In this document: piece by piece, positions 1 to 5,308 of the stretch
Layout: every line of letters begins with the position of its first letter
How positions within the stretch are numbered: the stretch's first letter is position 1
From: Actinomycetota bacterium
Lineage (GTDB): Bacteria > Actinomycetota > Humimicrobiia > Humimicrobiales > Humimicrobiaceae
Length of the DNA: 5,308 bases
Assembly (NCBI GenBank): GCA_016783985.1
Contig: JADHVM010000082.1
Location: forward strand, 1-5,308
Direction: 5' to 3'
Translations under genes and position numbers: made by a program
Notes under the pieces: generated by a model
The model's input: the letters and a program-made list of their open reading frames with translations, nothing else
Databases searched by the model: none
What the model was told of the DNA's origin: nothing

Positions 1-540
1 GTATTAATCGATTTTGATCAGGAAACTTTAGAAAAACTTTGCATAGAAGATAAGATTTTAGTTAAAGCTTGCGGGCAAGGTTTAAAATTATTAGATTATC
101 CCGAGATAAAAGTTTTTAATTTAGACCCTTCTTTATTAGAAAAGATGAATATCAAAGAAATAGGTGATGGCACTATTGATGTACCGGTTACCTGTGAAAT
201 TCCAGCCAAATTGATGGGCTCCGGACTGGGTTCGGACAGTGTGGCCAGCGGGGATTATGATATTACCACTGCCGACAAGAAGATGGTAGAAAAATACCGG
301 CTTGACCAGATTAAATTCGGAGATATTGTGGCAATTAGTGATGCGGATAACAGTTATGGAAGGAGCTATAGAGAAGGAGCGGTTTCTATAGGAATTGTGG
401 TTCACAGTGATTGTGTCATCGCCGGGCATGGTCCTGGAGTAGCCACTCTTTTAACTTCAACTGTTGGAAAGATTAAATTTAACCTGGACGCTGATGCCAA
501 CATTGCTAATTATCTAAACATCGGCACCAAAAGAAAATAA
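1..540 (+). CDS. DUF4438 domain-containing protein, C-terminal part (5' truncated by window edge)
   Basis: The reading frame is open from base 1 to the TAA at 538-540, giving 179 residues with no start in view. An internal ATG at 145 lies in the middle of conserved sequence, so it is not the real start. From memory of the family, the sequence resembles DUF4438 (Thermotoga maritima TM1086 is a member with a solved structure), whose members run to nearly 300 residues, so roughly 100 N-terminal residues are missing. Conserved-looking stretches in the fragment are GQGLKLLD (25-32), EIPAKLMGSGLGS (66-78), GDYDI (84-88), FGDIVAISDADNSYGRSYREG (about 106-126), HSDC (135-138) and GHGPGV (142-147). 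There is no signal peptide or membrane segment in this part. The biochemical role is not known to me. It reads towards the sugar operon but is separated from it by a hairpin and a good promoter, so it is probably a separate transcription unit. Confidence 0.8.
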   Translation, partial: VLIDFDQETLEKLCIEDKILVKACGQGLKLLDYPEIKVFNLDPSLLEKMNIKEIGDGTIDVPVTCEIPAKLMGSGLGSDSVASGDYDITTADKKMVEKYRLDQIKFGDIVAISDADNSYGRSYREGAVSIGIVVHSDCVIAGHGPGVATLLTSTVGKIKFNLDADANIANYLNIGTKRK

Positions 541-554
541 TAATGTATAATATG

Positions 555-581
555 TAGGGGCAGACCTTGTGTCTGCCCCTA
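555..581. repeat. REP-like GC-rich inverted repeat (hairpin) after the DUF4438 gene
   Basis: TAGGGGCAGAC (555-565) pairs perfectly with GTCTGCCCCTA (571-581) around a 5-base loop CTTGT, an 11-bp stem far richer in GC than its surroundings. It begins 14 bases after the DUF4438 stop. The 3' flank on the + strand is AAAAATTACC and no run of T follows on either strand, so it is not a canonical intrinsic terminator, although it could stop or stabilise the 3' end of the upstream mRNA. The TAGGGGC...GCCCCTA form resembles dispersed palindromic repeats found in intergenic regions of many genomes. Only one copy is present here, so calling it a repeat family is inference. Confidence 0.6.
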
Positions 582-639
582 AAAATTACCATTTCAATTC
601 ATCCTTTAATAAAAGTTTGAAAATCCCCACTAAAATATA

Positions 640-668
640 TTGACACTCATAAGGCTTTATGATATTTT
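640..668 (+). promoter_or_regulatory. Sigma-A/sigma-70-type promoter of the lacI-family gene
   Basis: A perfect -35 box TTGACA (640-645) is followed, after exactly 17 bases, by TATTTT (663-668), which matches 4 of 6 bases of the -10 consensus. Transcription would start near 675, about 40 bases before the ATG at 716 and inside the operator. The closer -10 match TATGAT (658-663) is only 12 bases from the -35 box and is therefore less likely. No other pairing in 541-715 is as good. Confidence 0.6.
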
Positions 669-671
669 AAT

Positions 672-689
672 GTTAACGGTAACGTTAAC
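672..689. promoter_or_regulatory. Two overlapping LacI-family operators (tandem GTTAAC/GGTAAC/GTTAAC)
   Basis: Three 6-base units stand head to tail: GTTAAC (672-677), GGTAAC (678-683) and GTTAAC (684-689), followed by G. Each neighbouring pair makes a 12-bp imperfect palindrome with a central CG step, as LacI-family operators have: GTTAACGGTAAC (672-683) and GGTAACGTTAAC (678-689). Each has 10 of 12 bases in symmetric pairs and the two are offset by 6 bp. The site begins 3 bases after the -10 box and covers the predicted transcription start, a position that would block the polymerase. Autorepression by the adjacent gene product is the natural reading. Confidence 0.65.
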
Positions 690-715
690 GGAAAGCAAGG
701 AATAAAAGGAGTGAT

Positions 716-1708
716 ATGAAGTATATAACTTTAAAGATGGTAGCAGAAAGAGCGGAGGTCTCTGTAAATACCGCATCAAGAGCGATAAACAATAAGCCGG
801 ATATTAATATTGAGACTAAAAAACTGGTACTTAAAATTGCTAAAGAATTAGGATACATTCGTAATGGGGCAGCCGTAGCCTTGAGAACCAAGAAAACAGG
901 AACATTAGGAGTAGTAATTGAAGATAATAGAAATCCTTTTTATGCTGAAGTTTTAAATGGAATGGAAGTAGCAGCCAGGGAGAAAAACTATCACATAATT
1001 CTTACCAACACTCAAAGGGATTACAAGAAAGAGGAAGAAGCAATAAATCTACTATTGAATAAACGAGTAGATGGATTACTCATAGACCCAGTTCAAGATA
1101 GAGATGATGATATAAAGAAGCTTATTAAAGCAAATATCCCTTTTGTCATCGTGGGTAGAGATTTTGAAAATATTGAATTAGACGCAGTATATAATGATGA
1201 GGTTAAAGGGGGATTTTTGGCCACAGAATATCTGATTAAAAAAGGGCATAAAAGGATAGCTTTAATAGATGGTTTTCTGTACAAGTCACCGGCTAAAGGT
1301 AGATTAGAGGGGTATAAGAAAGCCTTGAAAAAATATGGGATATCTATGGATGATGCTCTGGTAAGCGTTGGGGATATAGATGTAAAAGATGGATATGAAA
1401 GAACCAGGCAGATATTAGAAAAAGATTTGGATTTTACTGCTATCTTTGCTTACAACGATATGATGGCCTTTGGTGCTATGCAGGCTATCCGGGAAAAAGG
1501 GTTAAGAATACCTGAGGATATCGGATTAGTTGGTTATGATGATATTCCCTTTTGCTCTCTTATGGATCCTGCCTTAACTACTATCAGACTGAAGAAACAA
1601 GAGTTAGGCATAGAAAGTGTAAAATTATTACTTTCTCGTATAAATGATAATCGGGAAAAACCCAAAAAAATAATGTTAGATGTAGATATTATAGTAAGAA
1701 AAACTTAA
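716..1708 (+). CDS. LacI-family transcriptional regulator (probable local sugar-operon repressor)
   Basis: This is a complete 330-residue protein, the usual length for the LacI/GalR family. The N-terminal helix-turn-helix (about 4-25, ITLKMVAERAEVSVNTASRAIN) aligns with E. coli LacI without a gap. The specificity positions 17, 18 and 22 are V, N and R. The hinge follows (about 46-60) and keeps Leu56, the residue family members insert at the central CG of the operator. The periplasmic-binding-protein-like effector domain starts near TGTLGVVIEDNRNPFYAEVL (61-80) and includes RVDGLLIDP, AIFAYNDMMAFGAM and GLVGYDDIPFCSLMDPALTTI, typical of sugar-binding members. The start ATG is supported by AAAAGGAGTGA (704-714), with a short 4-base gap after GGAG. 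The usual AGVSxxTVSR of the recognition region is AEVSVNTASR here. It is cytoplasmic, and the effector is probably a sugar or breakdown product of the downstream pathway. The adjacent operators suggest autoregulation. Confidence 0.93.
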   Translation: MKYITLKMVAERAEVSVNTASRAINNKPDINIETKKLVLKIAKELGYIRNGAAVALRTKKTGTLGVVIEDNRNPFYAEVLNGMEVAAREKNYHIILTNTQRDYKKEEEAINLLLNKRVDGLLIDPVQDRDDDIKKLIKANIPFVIVGRDFENIELDAVYNDEVKGGFLATEYLIKKGHKRIALIDGFLYKSPAKGRLEGYKKALKKYGISMDDALVSVGDIDVKDGYERTRQILEKDLDFTAIFAYNDMMAFGAMQAIREKGLRIPEDIGLVGYDDIPFCSLMDPALTTIRLKKQELGIESVKLLLSRINDNREKPKKIMLDVDIIVRKT

Positions 1709-1738
1709 ACCGTAATGTTGAGAATAAATTTAAGCATT

Positions 1739-1750
1739 AGGAGGAGGTGA
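1739..1750 (+). promoter_or_regulatory. Orphan strong Shine-Dalgarno sequence without a normal start codon
   Basis: AGGAGGAGGTGA contains an extended match to the 16S anti-Shine-Dalgarno, but no ATG, GTG or TTG lies at 5-12 bases beyond it. The only nearby start, GTG at 1747, is inside the motif and gives GTG AAA ATA TAG. It lies 31 bases after the regulator stop and 77 bases before the binding-protein start, which has its own AAGGAGGA. It may be a ribosome standby site, a relic of a lost small gene, or chance in a purine-rich leader. Confidence 0.35.
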
Positions 1751-1826
1751 AAATATAGTATTAGTATATATTCAAGTTAGGTACTGTAAATTTGAAAGTT
1801 AAATTAAGAAGGAGGAATCTATTATT

Positions 1827-3107
1827 ATGTTAAAGAGGAAATTTATAATTTTGGTTGTAGTTTTTTTGTTTTTAATTGTAAGTAGTATTACATATGCAGA
1901 AGCTGCGGAAAAGTCGGGCACCATAACAATTTGGTCATGGGATCCTAACTTTAATATTCCAATTATGAAAGAAGCGGCGGAAAGGTACACTAAAGATAAT
2001 CCTAAAGTGACATTCGAAATTGTTGATCTTGCCAAGGCAGATGTGGAACAGAAATTGCATATAAACCTGGCTTCCGGTGTAACGGGTGGATTGCCTGATA
2101 TTGCTCTTATTGAGGACTATAATGCACAAAAATACCTTCAATCATACCCGGGATCTTTTGCTGACTTGACAAACAAGATTAAATACAGTGACTTTGCAAA
2201 TTACAAAGCCAGTCTTATGACTTTGGACGGAAAAGTTTACGGCGTTCCCTTTGATTCAGGTGTGAGCGGTTTATTTTATAGAACGGATTATCTTGAAAAG
2301 GCAGGTTACAAGCCAGAAGACCTGAACAATATCACCTGGGATAAATTTATAGAAATTGGCAAAAAGGTTAAAGAGAAGACTGGCAAAGCTATGATTGGAT
2401 TTGATCTGAACGATGGCGGTATAATGAGAATAATGATGCAGTCGGCCGGGAAGTGGTATTTTGACGACCAGGGGAATGTTAATCTATTAAATAATGATGC
2501 ATTAAAAGAAGCGGTTAAAACATACAAAGCATTTGCTGATTCAGGTGTCATCAAACAAACAAACGGTTGGAGTGAATGGGTTGCAGCATTCAACAACGGT
2601 GATGTTGCAACAGTTGTAACCGGTGTATGGATTATAGGCTCTGTGAAAGCGGATCAAGCCTCGTCAGGCAAATGGAAAGTGGCTGCCACACCTCGCTTGA
2701 ATGTTGGCGGTGCAGTCAATGCTTCTAATCTTGGCGGTTCAAGCTGGTATGTACTTGAAAATTCAAAGAACAGGGATCTTGCAATAGACTTTCTTAACCA
2801 GGTTTATGCCGGCGACATCGATTTTTACCAGAAGATCTTGACGGACCGAGGAGCTGTTGGTACATATCTGCCAGCCCAGAGCAGTGCTGCTTACTCCAGT
2901 GAAGATGCATTCTTCAGCGGGCAAAAGGTTTACACTGACTTCTCAGCATGGATAAAGGCAATACCCGCAATAAACTATGGAATATATACCTATGAAGCAG
3001 ATGCCGCGATATTTTCAGTAATGCCGGATGTATATTCGGGGAAAACTTCGATTGAGGATGCATTAAAGAAGGCAGAAGAACAGTTGATAAATCAGATTAA
3101 AAAATAG
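1827..3107 (+). CDS. Sugar ABC transporter substrate-binding protein (family 1, CUT1 type)
   Basis: This is a 426-residue extracytoplasmic solute-binding protein, the usual size for family 1 (MalE/LacE-like). A signal peptide is plain: MLKRKF, a hydrophobic core (7-20), then TYAEA|AEKS, with a type I cleavage site best placed after residue 26. There is no lipobox and no cysteine in the whole chain, so it should be a free periplasmic or secreted protein. Family signs in order are GTITIWSWDPN (31-41), the PDIALIED stretch (90-97), DGKVYGVPFDSGVSGLFYRTDYLEKAG (134-160), then TWDKFIEIGKKVKEKTGK, the aromatic NGWSEWVAAFNNGDVATVVTGVW and GGSSWYVLENSKNRDLAIDFL. The many Trp and Tyr residues fit stacking against sugar rings. 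AAGGAGGA (1809-1816) supports the start. The downstream GH2 gene suggests an oligosaccharide or glycoside ligand, but the exact sugar cannot be read from sequence. No LacI-type operator is visible just upstream, so control may come by read-through from the regulator promoter. Confidence 0.93.
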   Translation: MLKRKFIILVVVFLFLIVSSITYAEAAEKSGTITIWSWDPNFNIPIMKEAAERYTKDNPKVTFEIVDLAKADVEQKLHINLASGVTGGLPDIALIEDYNAQKYLQSYPGSFADLTNKIKYSDFANYKASLMTLDGKVYGVPFDSGVSGLFYRTDYLEKAGYKPEDLNNITWDKFIEIGKKVKEKTGKAMIGFDLNDGGIMRIMMQSAGKWYFDDQGNVNLLNNDALKEAVKTYKAFADSGVIKQTNGWSEWVAAFNNGDVATVVTGVWIIGSVKADQASSGKWKVAATPRLNVGGAVNASNLGGSSWYVLENSKNRDLAIDFLNQVYAGDIDFYQKILTDRGAVGTYLPAQSSAAYSSEDAFFSGQKVYTDFSAWIKAIPAINYGIYTYEADAAIFSVMPDVYSGKTSIEDALKKAEEQLINQIKK

Positions 3108-3146
3108 AATTAACATTTTGTTTATCAATAAGGCTGATTAATAAAA

Positions 3147-3192
3147 AGGAGAGGAATAATACTTGATTAAATGCTTGTATTATTCCTCTCTT
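3147..3192. terminator. Long hairpin between binding-protein and permease genes (attenuator/stabiliser, possible terminator)
   Basis: GAGAGGAATAATAC (3149-3162) and GTATTATTCCTCTC (3177-3190) are perfect reverse complements, a 14-bp stem extended by a G-T and an A-T pair at the base, with a 14-base loop. It starts 39 bases after the binding-protein stop. On the + strand it is followed by TTAAAGTAAATATTG, a poor U-tract, so leaky termination or 3'-end protection is likelier than a full stop. On the - strand the same stem is followed by CTTTTT, a better U-tract, but no - strand gene is seen upstream of it. Its place matches the malE-malF type of arrangement, in which a hairpin keeps binding-protein mRNA abundant. 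Confidence 0.6.
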
Positions 3193-3220
3193 AAAGTAAA
3201 TATTGTTTAATACGAAGCCA

Positions 3221-3226
3221 TATAAT
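3221..3226 (+). promoter_or_regulatory. Possible -10 box of a secondary promoter for the permease genes
   Basis: A perfect TATAAT stands 29 bases beyond the hairpin and 49 bases before the permease ATG. No convincing -35 box is found at 16-18 bases (AAATAT at 17), the TTGTTT at 3203-3208 is too close (12 bases), and there is no TG extension. In AT-rich DNA this may be chance. The rest of 3193-3275 holds only the permease ribosome binding site. Confidence 0.3.
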
Positions 3227-3275
3227 ACAATGAGTAGAACAAATTTTTCTTGAAAGAAGGGGTGAAAACTTTACG

Positions 3276-4187
3276 ATGAGAGAAAATACAGGCGGATCAT
3301 TCATAAAATCAAAGAACAGGCATGGATGGTTGTTTGTATCTTTGGCATTGATATTGCTTGTGGTCTTTTTGTTTTATCCCATCGTTTATTCCCTTTATTT
3401 ATCTACTACGTCATCAAGAGGCATTGTGCAGAAATTTGTTGGTTTCAGTAATTACGCAAGACTTTTTCAAGACTCCATGTTTATACTGGCCTTAAAAAAT
3501 ACATTAACATTTTTCCTTATTCAAGTTCCGATAATGTTATTTTTAGCCCTTATACTTGCAACTATTTTAAACGACAAAACAATAAAATTTAGAGGTCTTT
3601 TTAGAACGGCATTTTTCCTGCCGGCTGTAACATCATTGATTGCATATACTATTCTTTTCAAAATGATGTTTTCCCTTGATGGATTTATCAATGGTGTACT
3701 GCTAAATGCGCATATTATCAAATCGCCTATTCCCTGGCTGCTTGATCCTTTCTGGGCCAAGGTAACGTTAATCATTGCCTTGACCTGGAGATGGACTGGA
3801 TACAATATGATTTTCTATCTATCAGCCTTACAGAATATACCAGAAGAAATATATGAAGCAGCGAAAATTGATGGCGCGAATAAAATAAAACAATTTTTTT
3901 ATATCACCATACCCTTGCTAAAGCCCTTGATTCTGTTTACAGCAATTATGTCGACAATAGGTACATTACAACTATTTGACGAGCCGATGAATCTTTCGCA
4001 AGGTGGCGTTACTTCTGCAACTATTGGCCCGGGCAATTCACTATTAACCCTGTCTGTATATGTTTATAATTTATGCTTCAAGTATATGCCCAACTTCGGA
4101 TACGCGGCTACGGTCTCATATGCAATTGTTCTAATTGTAGCGGTACTGTCTATAATTCAATTTAAAGTAATGGGTGATAGAAAATGA
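3276..4187 (+). CDS. Sugar ABC transporter permease, MalF/LacF-like (CUT1, first permease)
   Basis: This 303-residue inner-membrane protein has about six hydrophobic segments (near 18-41, 76-98, 107-130, 163-185, 214-236 and 276-297), the usual core of the first permease of a CUT1 importer. The cytoplasmic EAA loop is intact: EAAKIDGANKIKQFF (194-208) followed by the ITIPLLKP proline (213) and the start of segment 5. This loop docks on the ATPase subunit. Other family signs are VGFSNYARLFQD after segment 1 and FRGLFRTAFFLPAVTS before and in segment 3. The start is supported by AAGGGGTGA (3257-3265), but with a longer than usual 10-base gap; no other in-frame start exists upstream before the leader. 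Its stop overlaps the next permease by ATGA, so the two are translationally coupled and should form a heterodimer. The substrate is the sugar delivered by the upstream binding protein. Confidence 0.93.
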   Translation: MRENTGGSFIKSKNRHGWLFVSLALILLVVFLFYPIVYSLYLSTTSSRGIVQKFVGFSNYARLFQDSMFILALKNTLTFFLIQVPIMLFLALILATILNDKTIKFRGLFRTAFFLPAVTSLIAYTILFKMMFSLDGFINGVLLNAHIIKSPIPWLLDPFWAKVTLIIALTWRWTGYNMIFYLSALQNIPEEIYEAAKIDGANKIKQFFYITIPLLKPLILFTAIMSTIGTLQLFDEPMNLSQGGVTSATIGPGNSLLTLSVYVYNLCFKYMPNFGYAATVSYAIVLIVAVLSIIQFKVMGDRK

Positions 4188-5005
4188 AAAAATATTACAG
4201 CATAGATAAAATTTTGGTATATGTGTTTCTTGTATTTATGTTTATCGTATCAGTGTTTCCCTTTTATTGGATGGTTGCGGGTATGACCAACAATGCAGTA
4301 GACGTCCTAAAAGGGAAAATGACTTTTGGTAATCAAATGTTAAGTAATATTACCACCTTGTTTACTACCTATGATATGGTCAGAATACTGCTCAATTCAC
4401 TGAAGGTAACAGGATTCACTGTGTTAGGCACTCTGATTGTATCATCGATGGCAGCATACGGCTTCCAAACTTATGCTTCTCCTGCACGCGAAAAGGCATA
4501 CGGCACTATCATACTGTTTATGATGGTTCCGTTTATAGCTCTAATGATACCTTTGTTCCGGCTTATTGTAAAAATGCATTTGCTCAATACGCATATTGGG
4601 TTGATATTGAGTTCGATTGCATCCGTTTTCATTATATTTTTCTTCCGACAGAGCTTTAAAGCTTTCCCGTATGAGATCATTCAGGCGGCACGTGTGGATG
4701 GGGCAGGAGAATTCCGTATATTCTTTTCCATTTTTATGCCGTCAATGAAATCCACCTATGCAGCAGCCGCTATTTATTCTTTTATGGCAAGCTGGAATGC
4801 TTATTTGTGGCCCCTCATTATTCTGCAGACGGAAAAACAGAAGACGGTCACCCTGATGATATCCTCGATGTCATCTGCATATTTTCCAGAGTGGGGGGTT
4901 ATTATGACGGCAATAGTTATTGCTACCTTGCCTATAATAATTGTATTCTTCGGATTTCAGAAGTATTTTGTACAAGGTATGTTAGGTTCATCACTAAAAC
5001 AGTGA
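4184..5005 (+). CDS. Sugar ABC transporter permease, MalG/LacG-like (CUT1, second permease)
   Basis: This 273-residue inner-membrane protein is the expected length for the MalG-type partner. It opens with a membrane segment and the family pattern VSVFPFYWMVAGMTNN (22-37). Further hydrophobic segments lie near 72-92, 105-127, 137-155, 190-212 and 238-258. The EAA loop reads QAARVDGAGEFRIFF (167-181) with the proline at 186, so the first Glu of EAA is Gln while the key Gly173 is kept; this should still be a working ATPase-docking loop. The C-terminus FQKYFVQGMLGSSLK is characteristic of MalG-like permeases. It starts at the ATG in the ATGA overlap with the first permease, helped by GGGTGA (4172-4177) inside that gene. 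A GH2 gene rather than an ATPase gene follows 63 bases later, so the energising subunit must be encoded elsewhere, as for MsmX-served importers. Confidence 0.93.
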   Translation: MKKYYSIDKILVYVFLVFMFIVSVFPFYWMVAGMTNNAVDVLKGKMTFGNQMLSNITTLFTTYDMVRILLNSLKVTGFTVLGTLIVSSMAAYGFQTYASPAREKAYGTIILFMMVPFIALMIPLFRLIVKMHLLNTHIGLILSSIASVFIIFFFRQSFKAFPYEIIQAARVDGAGEFRIFFSIFMPSMKSTYAAAAIYSFMASWNAYLWPLIILQTEKQKTVTLMISSMSSAYFPEWGVIMTAIVIATLPIIIVFFGFQKYFVQGMLGSSLKQ

Positions 5006-5068
5006 TAGAGGGAAGTAATAAAAAATAAATTATCAGGAATAATTGATAGAAGAAAGGAATTTTCTACA

Positions 5069-5308
5069 ATGAAATATAGAGAAGTATTGAATTTTAATAC
5101 GGATTGGTATTTTCTGGATAAAGATATAGAAAATGCAAAAAATATACACTCCGGTGATAATAAATTTGCAAAAGTTAATCTGCCGCATTCTAACAAAATA
5201 GTCCCACACCACTATTTTGAGGAAAAAGATTATCAATTTATTTCTTGGTATTACCGCAATTTCTATATAAATGAAAAATATAAAGGGAAAAGAATAATTA
5301 TAGAATTT
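5069..5308 (+). CDS. Glycoside hydrolase family 2 protein, N-terminal part (beta-galactosidase/beta-glucuronidase-like; 3' truncated)
   Basis: The ATG at 5069, preceded by AAAGGAA (5053-5059) at 9 bases, opens a frame that runs without a stop to the window end (80 residues). It looks like the start of the GH2 N-terminal sugar-binding (jelly-roll) domain: FNTDWYFLD (9-17), VNLPHSN (36-42), the run YFEEKDYQFISWYYRNF (49-65), then INEKYKGKRIIIEF (67-80). The order LPH...YF.E..YQF.S.YR is familiar from GH2 beta-galactosidase-type enzymes. The catalytic TIM barrel and its two Glu residues lie outside the window, so substrate (galactoside, glucuronide, mannoside) cannot be decided. No signal peptide is present, so it should act in the cytoplasm on imported glycosides. 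It follows the second permease by 63 bases with no terminator between, probably in the same operon. The stretch is very AT-rich compared with the transporter genes. Confidence 0.82.
   Translation, partial: MKYREVLNFNTDWYFLDKDIENAKNIHSGDNKFAKVNLPHSNKIVPHHYFEEKDYQFISWYYRNFYINEKYKGKRIIIEF

Noticed and set aside
617..645. TTGAAA (617-622) as an alternative -35 box
   Set aside because: No -10-like hexamer at 16-18 bases; the TTGACA at 640 with 17-base spacing is clearly better.
1709..1826. Separate promoter or LacI operator for the binding-protein gene
   Set aside because: TATATT at 1767-1772 has no -35 partner and no CG-centred palindrome like the one at 672-689 is present; I could not support either call.
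2306..2596. 96-codon - strand open frame inside the binding-protein gene
   Set aside because: It is fully antisense to a conserved binding protein, with no ribosome binding site or family resemblance.
3171..3194. Seven-codon ATG frame in the loop and right arm of the intercistronic hairpin, as a leader peptide
   Set aside because: No ribosome binding site at proper spacing and no runs of regulatory codons; the inverted repeat explains the sequence better.
3230..3253. Seven-codon ATG frame just before the first permease
   Set aside because: No Shine-Dalgarno sequence precedes it, and its end runs into the permease leader; likely chance.
4990..5006. Small hairpin ATCACT-AAAAC-AGTGAT over the second permease stop
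   Set aside because: The stem is only 6 bp, AT-rich and has no U-tract; it is too weak for a terminator and the GH2 gene follows closely.
4807..5028. 73-codon + strand open frame overlapping the end of the second permease
   Set aside because: It lies in another frame of a well-supported permease, has no ribosome binding site and resembles no family; it is a coding shadow.
4957..5236. Two - strand open frames over the permease/GH2 junction
   Set aside because: They are antisense to the clear GH2 start and permease end, rich in Phe/Ile/Leu as expected from AT-rich reverse complements, with no start signals.

Overview
The window is an AT-rich piece of bacterial chromosome carrying a carbohydrate-uptake locus, with every gene on the + strand. 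It starts inside the 3' part of a DUF4438-family gene. After a REP-like hairpin and a clear promoter/operator region comes a complete LacI-family repressor. This is followed by a CUT1-type sugar ABC transporter (solute-binding protein, MalF-like permease, MalG-like permease) and the first 80 codons of a glycoside hydrolase family 2 (GH2) enzyme, cut off by the window edge.

Layout: 1-540, DUF4438 protein lacking its N-terminus. 541-715, intergenic region with an 11-bp GC-rich hairpin, a sigma-A-like promoter (TTGACA, 17 nt, TATTTT) and two overlapping LacI-type operators just downstream of the -10. 716-1708, LacI-family regulator. 1709-1826, leader with an orphan strong Shine-Dalgarno and the real one. 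1827-3107, secreted sugar-binding protein. 3108-3275, spacer with a 14-bp perfect hairpin followed by a TATAAT box. 3276-4187 and 4184-5005, two permeases overlapping by ATGA. 5069-5308, GH2 start.

Working model (inference): a sugar or oligosaccharide, probably a beta-linked glycoside, is captured outside the inner membrane by the binding protein, imported by the permease pair, and hydrolysed in the cytoplasm by the GH2 enzyme. The LacI-type protein represses its own promoter, and perhaps the transporter genes by read-through, until a sugar effector releases it. No ATP-binding subunit is encoded between the permeases and the GH2 gene, so a shared MsmX/MalK-type ATPase from elsewhere is expected. 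The hairpin between the binding-protein and permease genes is where differential expression (much binding protein, little permease) would be set.

Organism: the binding protein has a cleavable signal peptide but no lipobox cysteine, and in fact no cysteine at all. This fits a diderm cell with a periplasm better than a typical Gram-positive. Low GC, strong Shine-Dalgarno sites, DUF4438 (a family I associate with Thermotogota, Atribacterota and some Clostridia) and sugar catabolism suggest an anaerobic fermenter of that kind. The phylum cannot be fixed from this window. Nothing here looks like a wholly new system; the points worth checking are regulatory and compositional.
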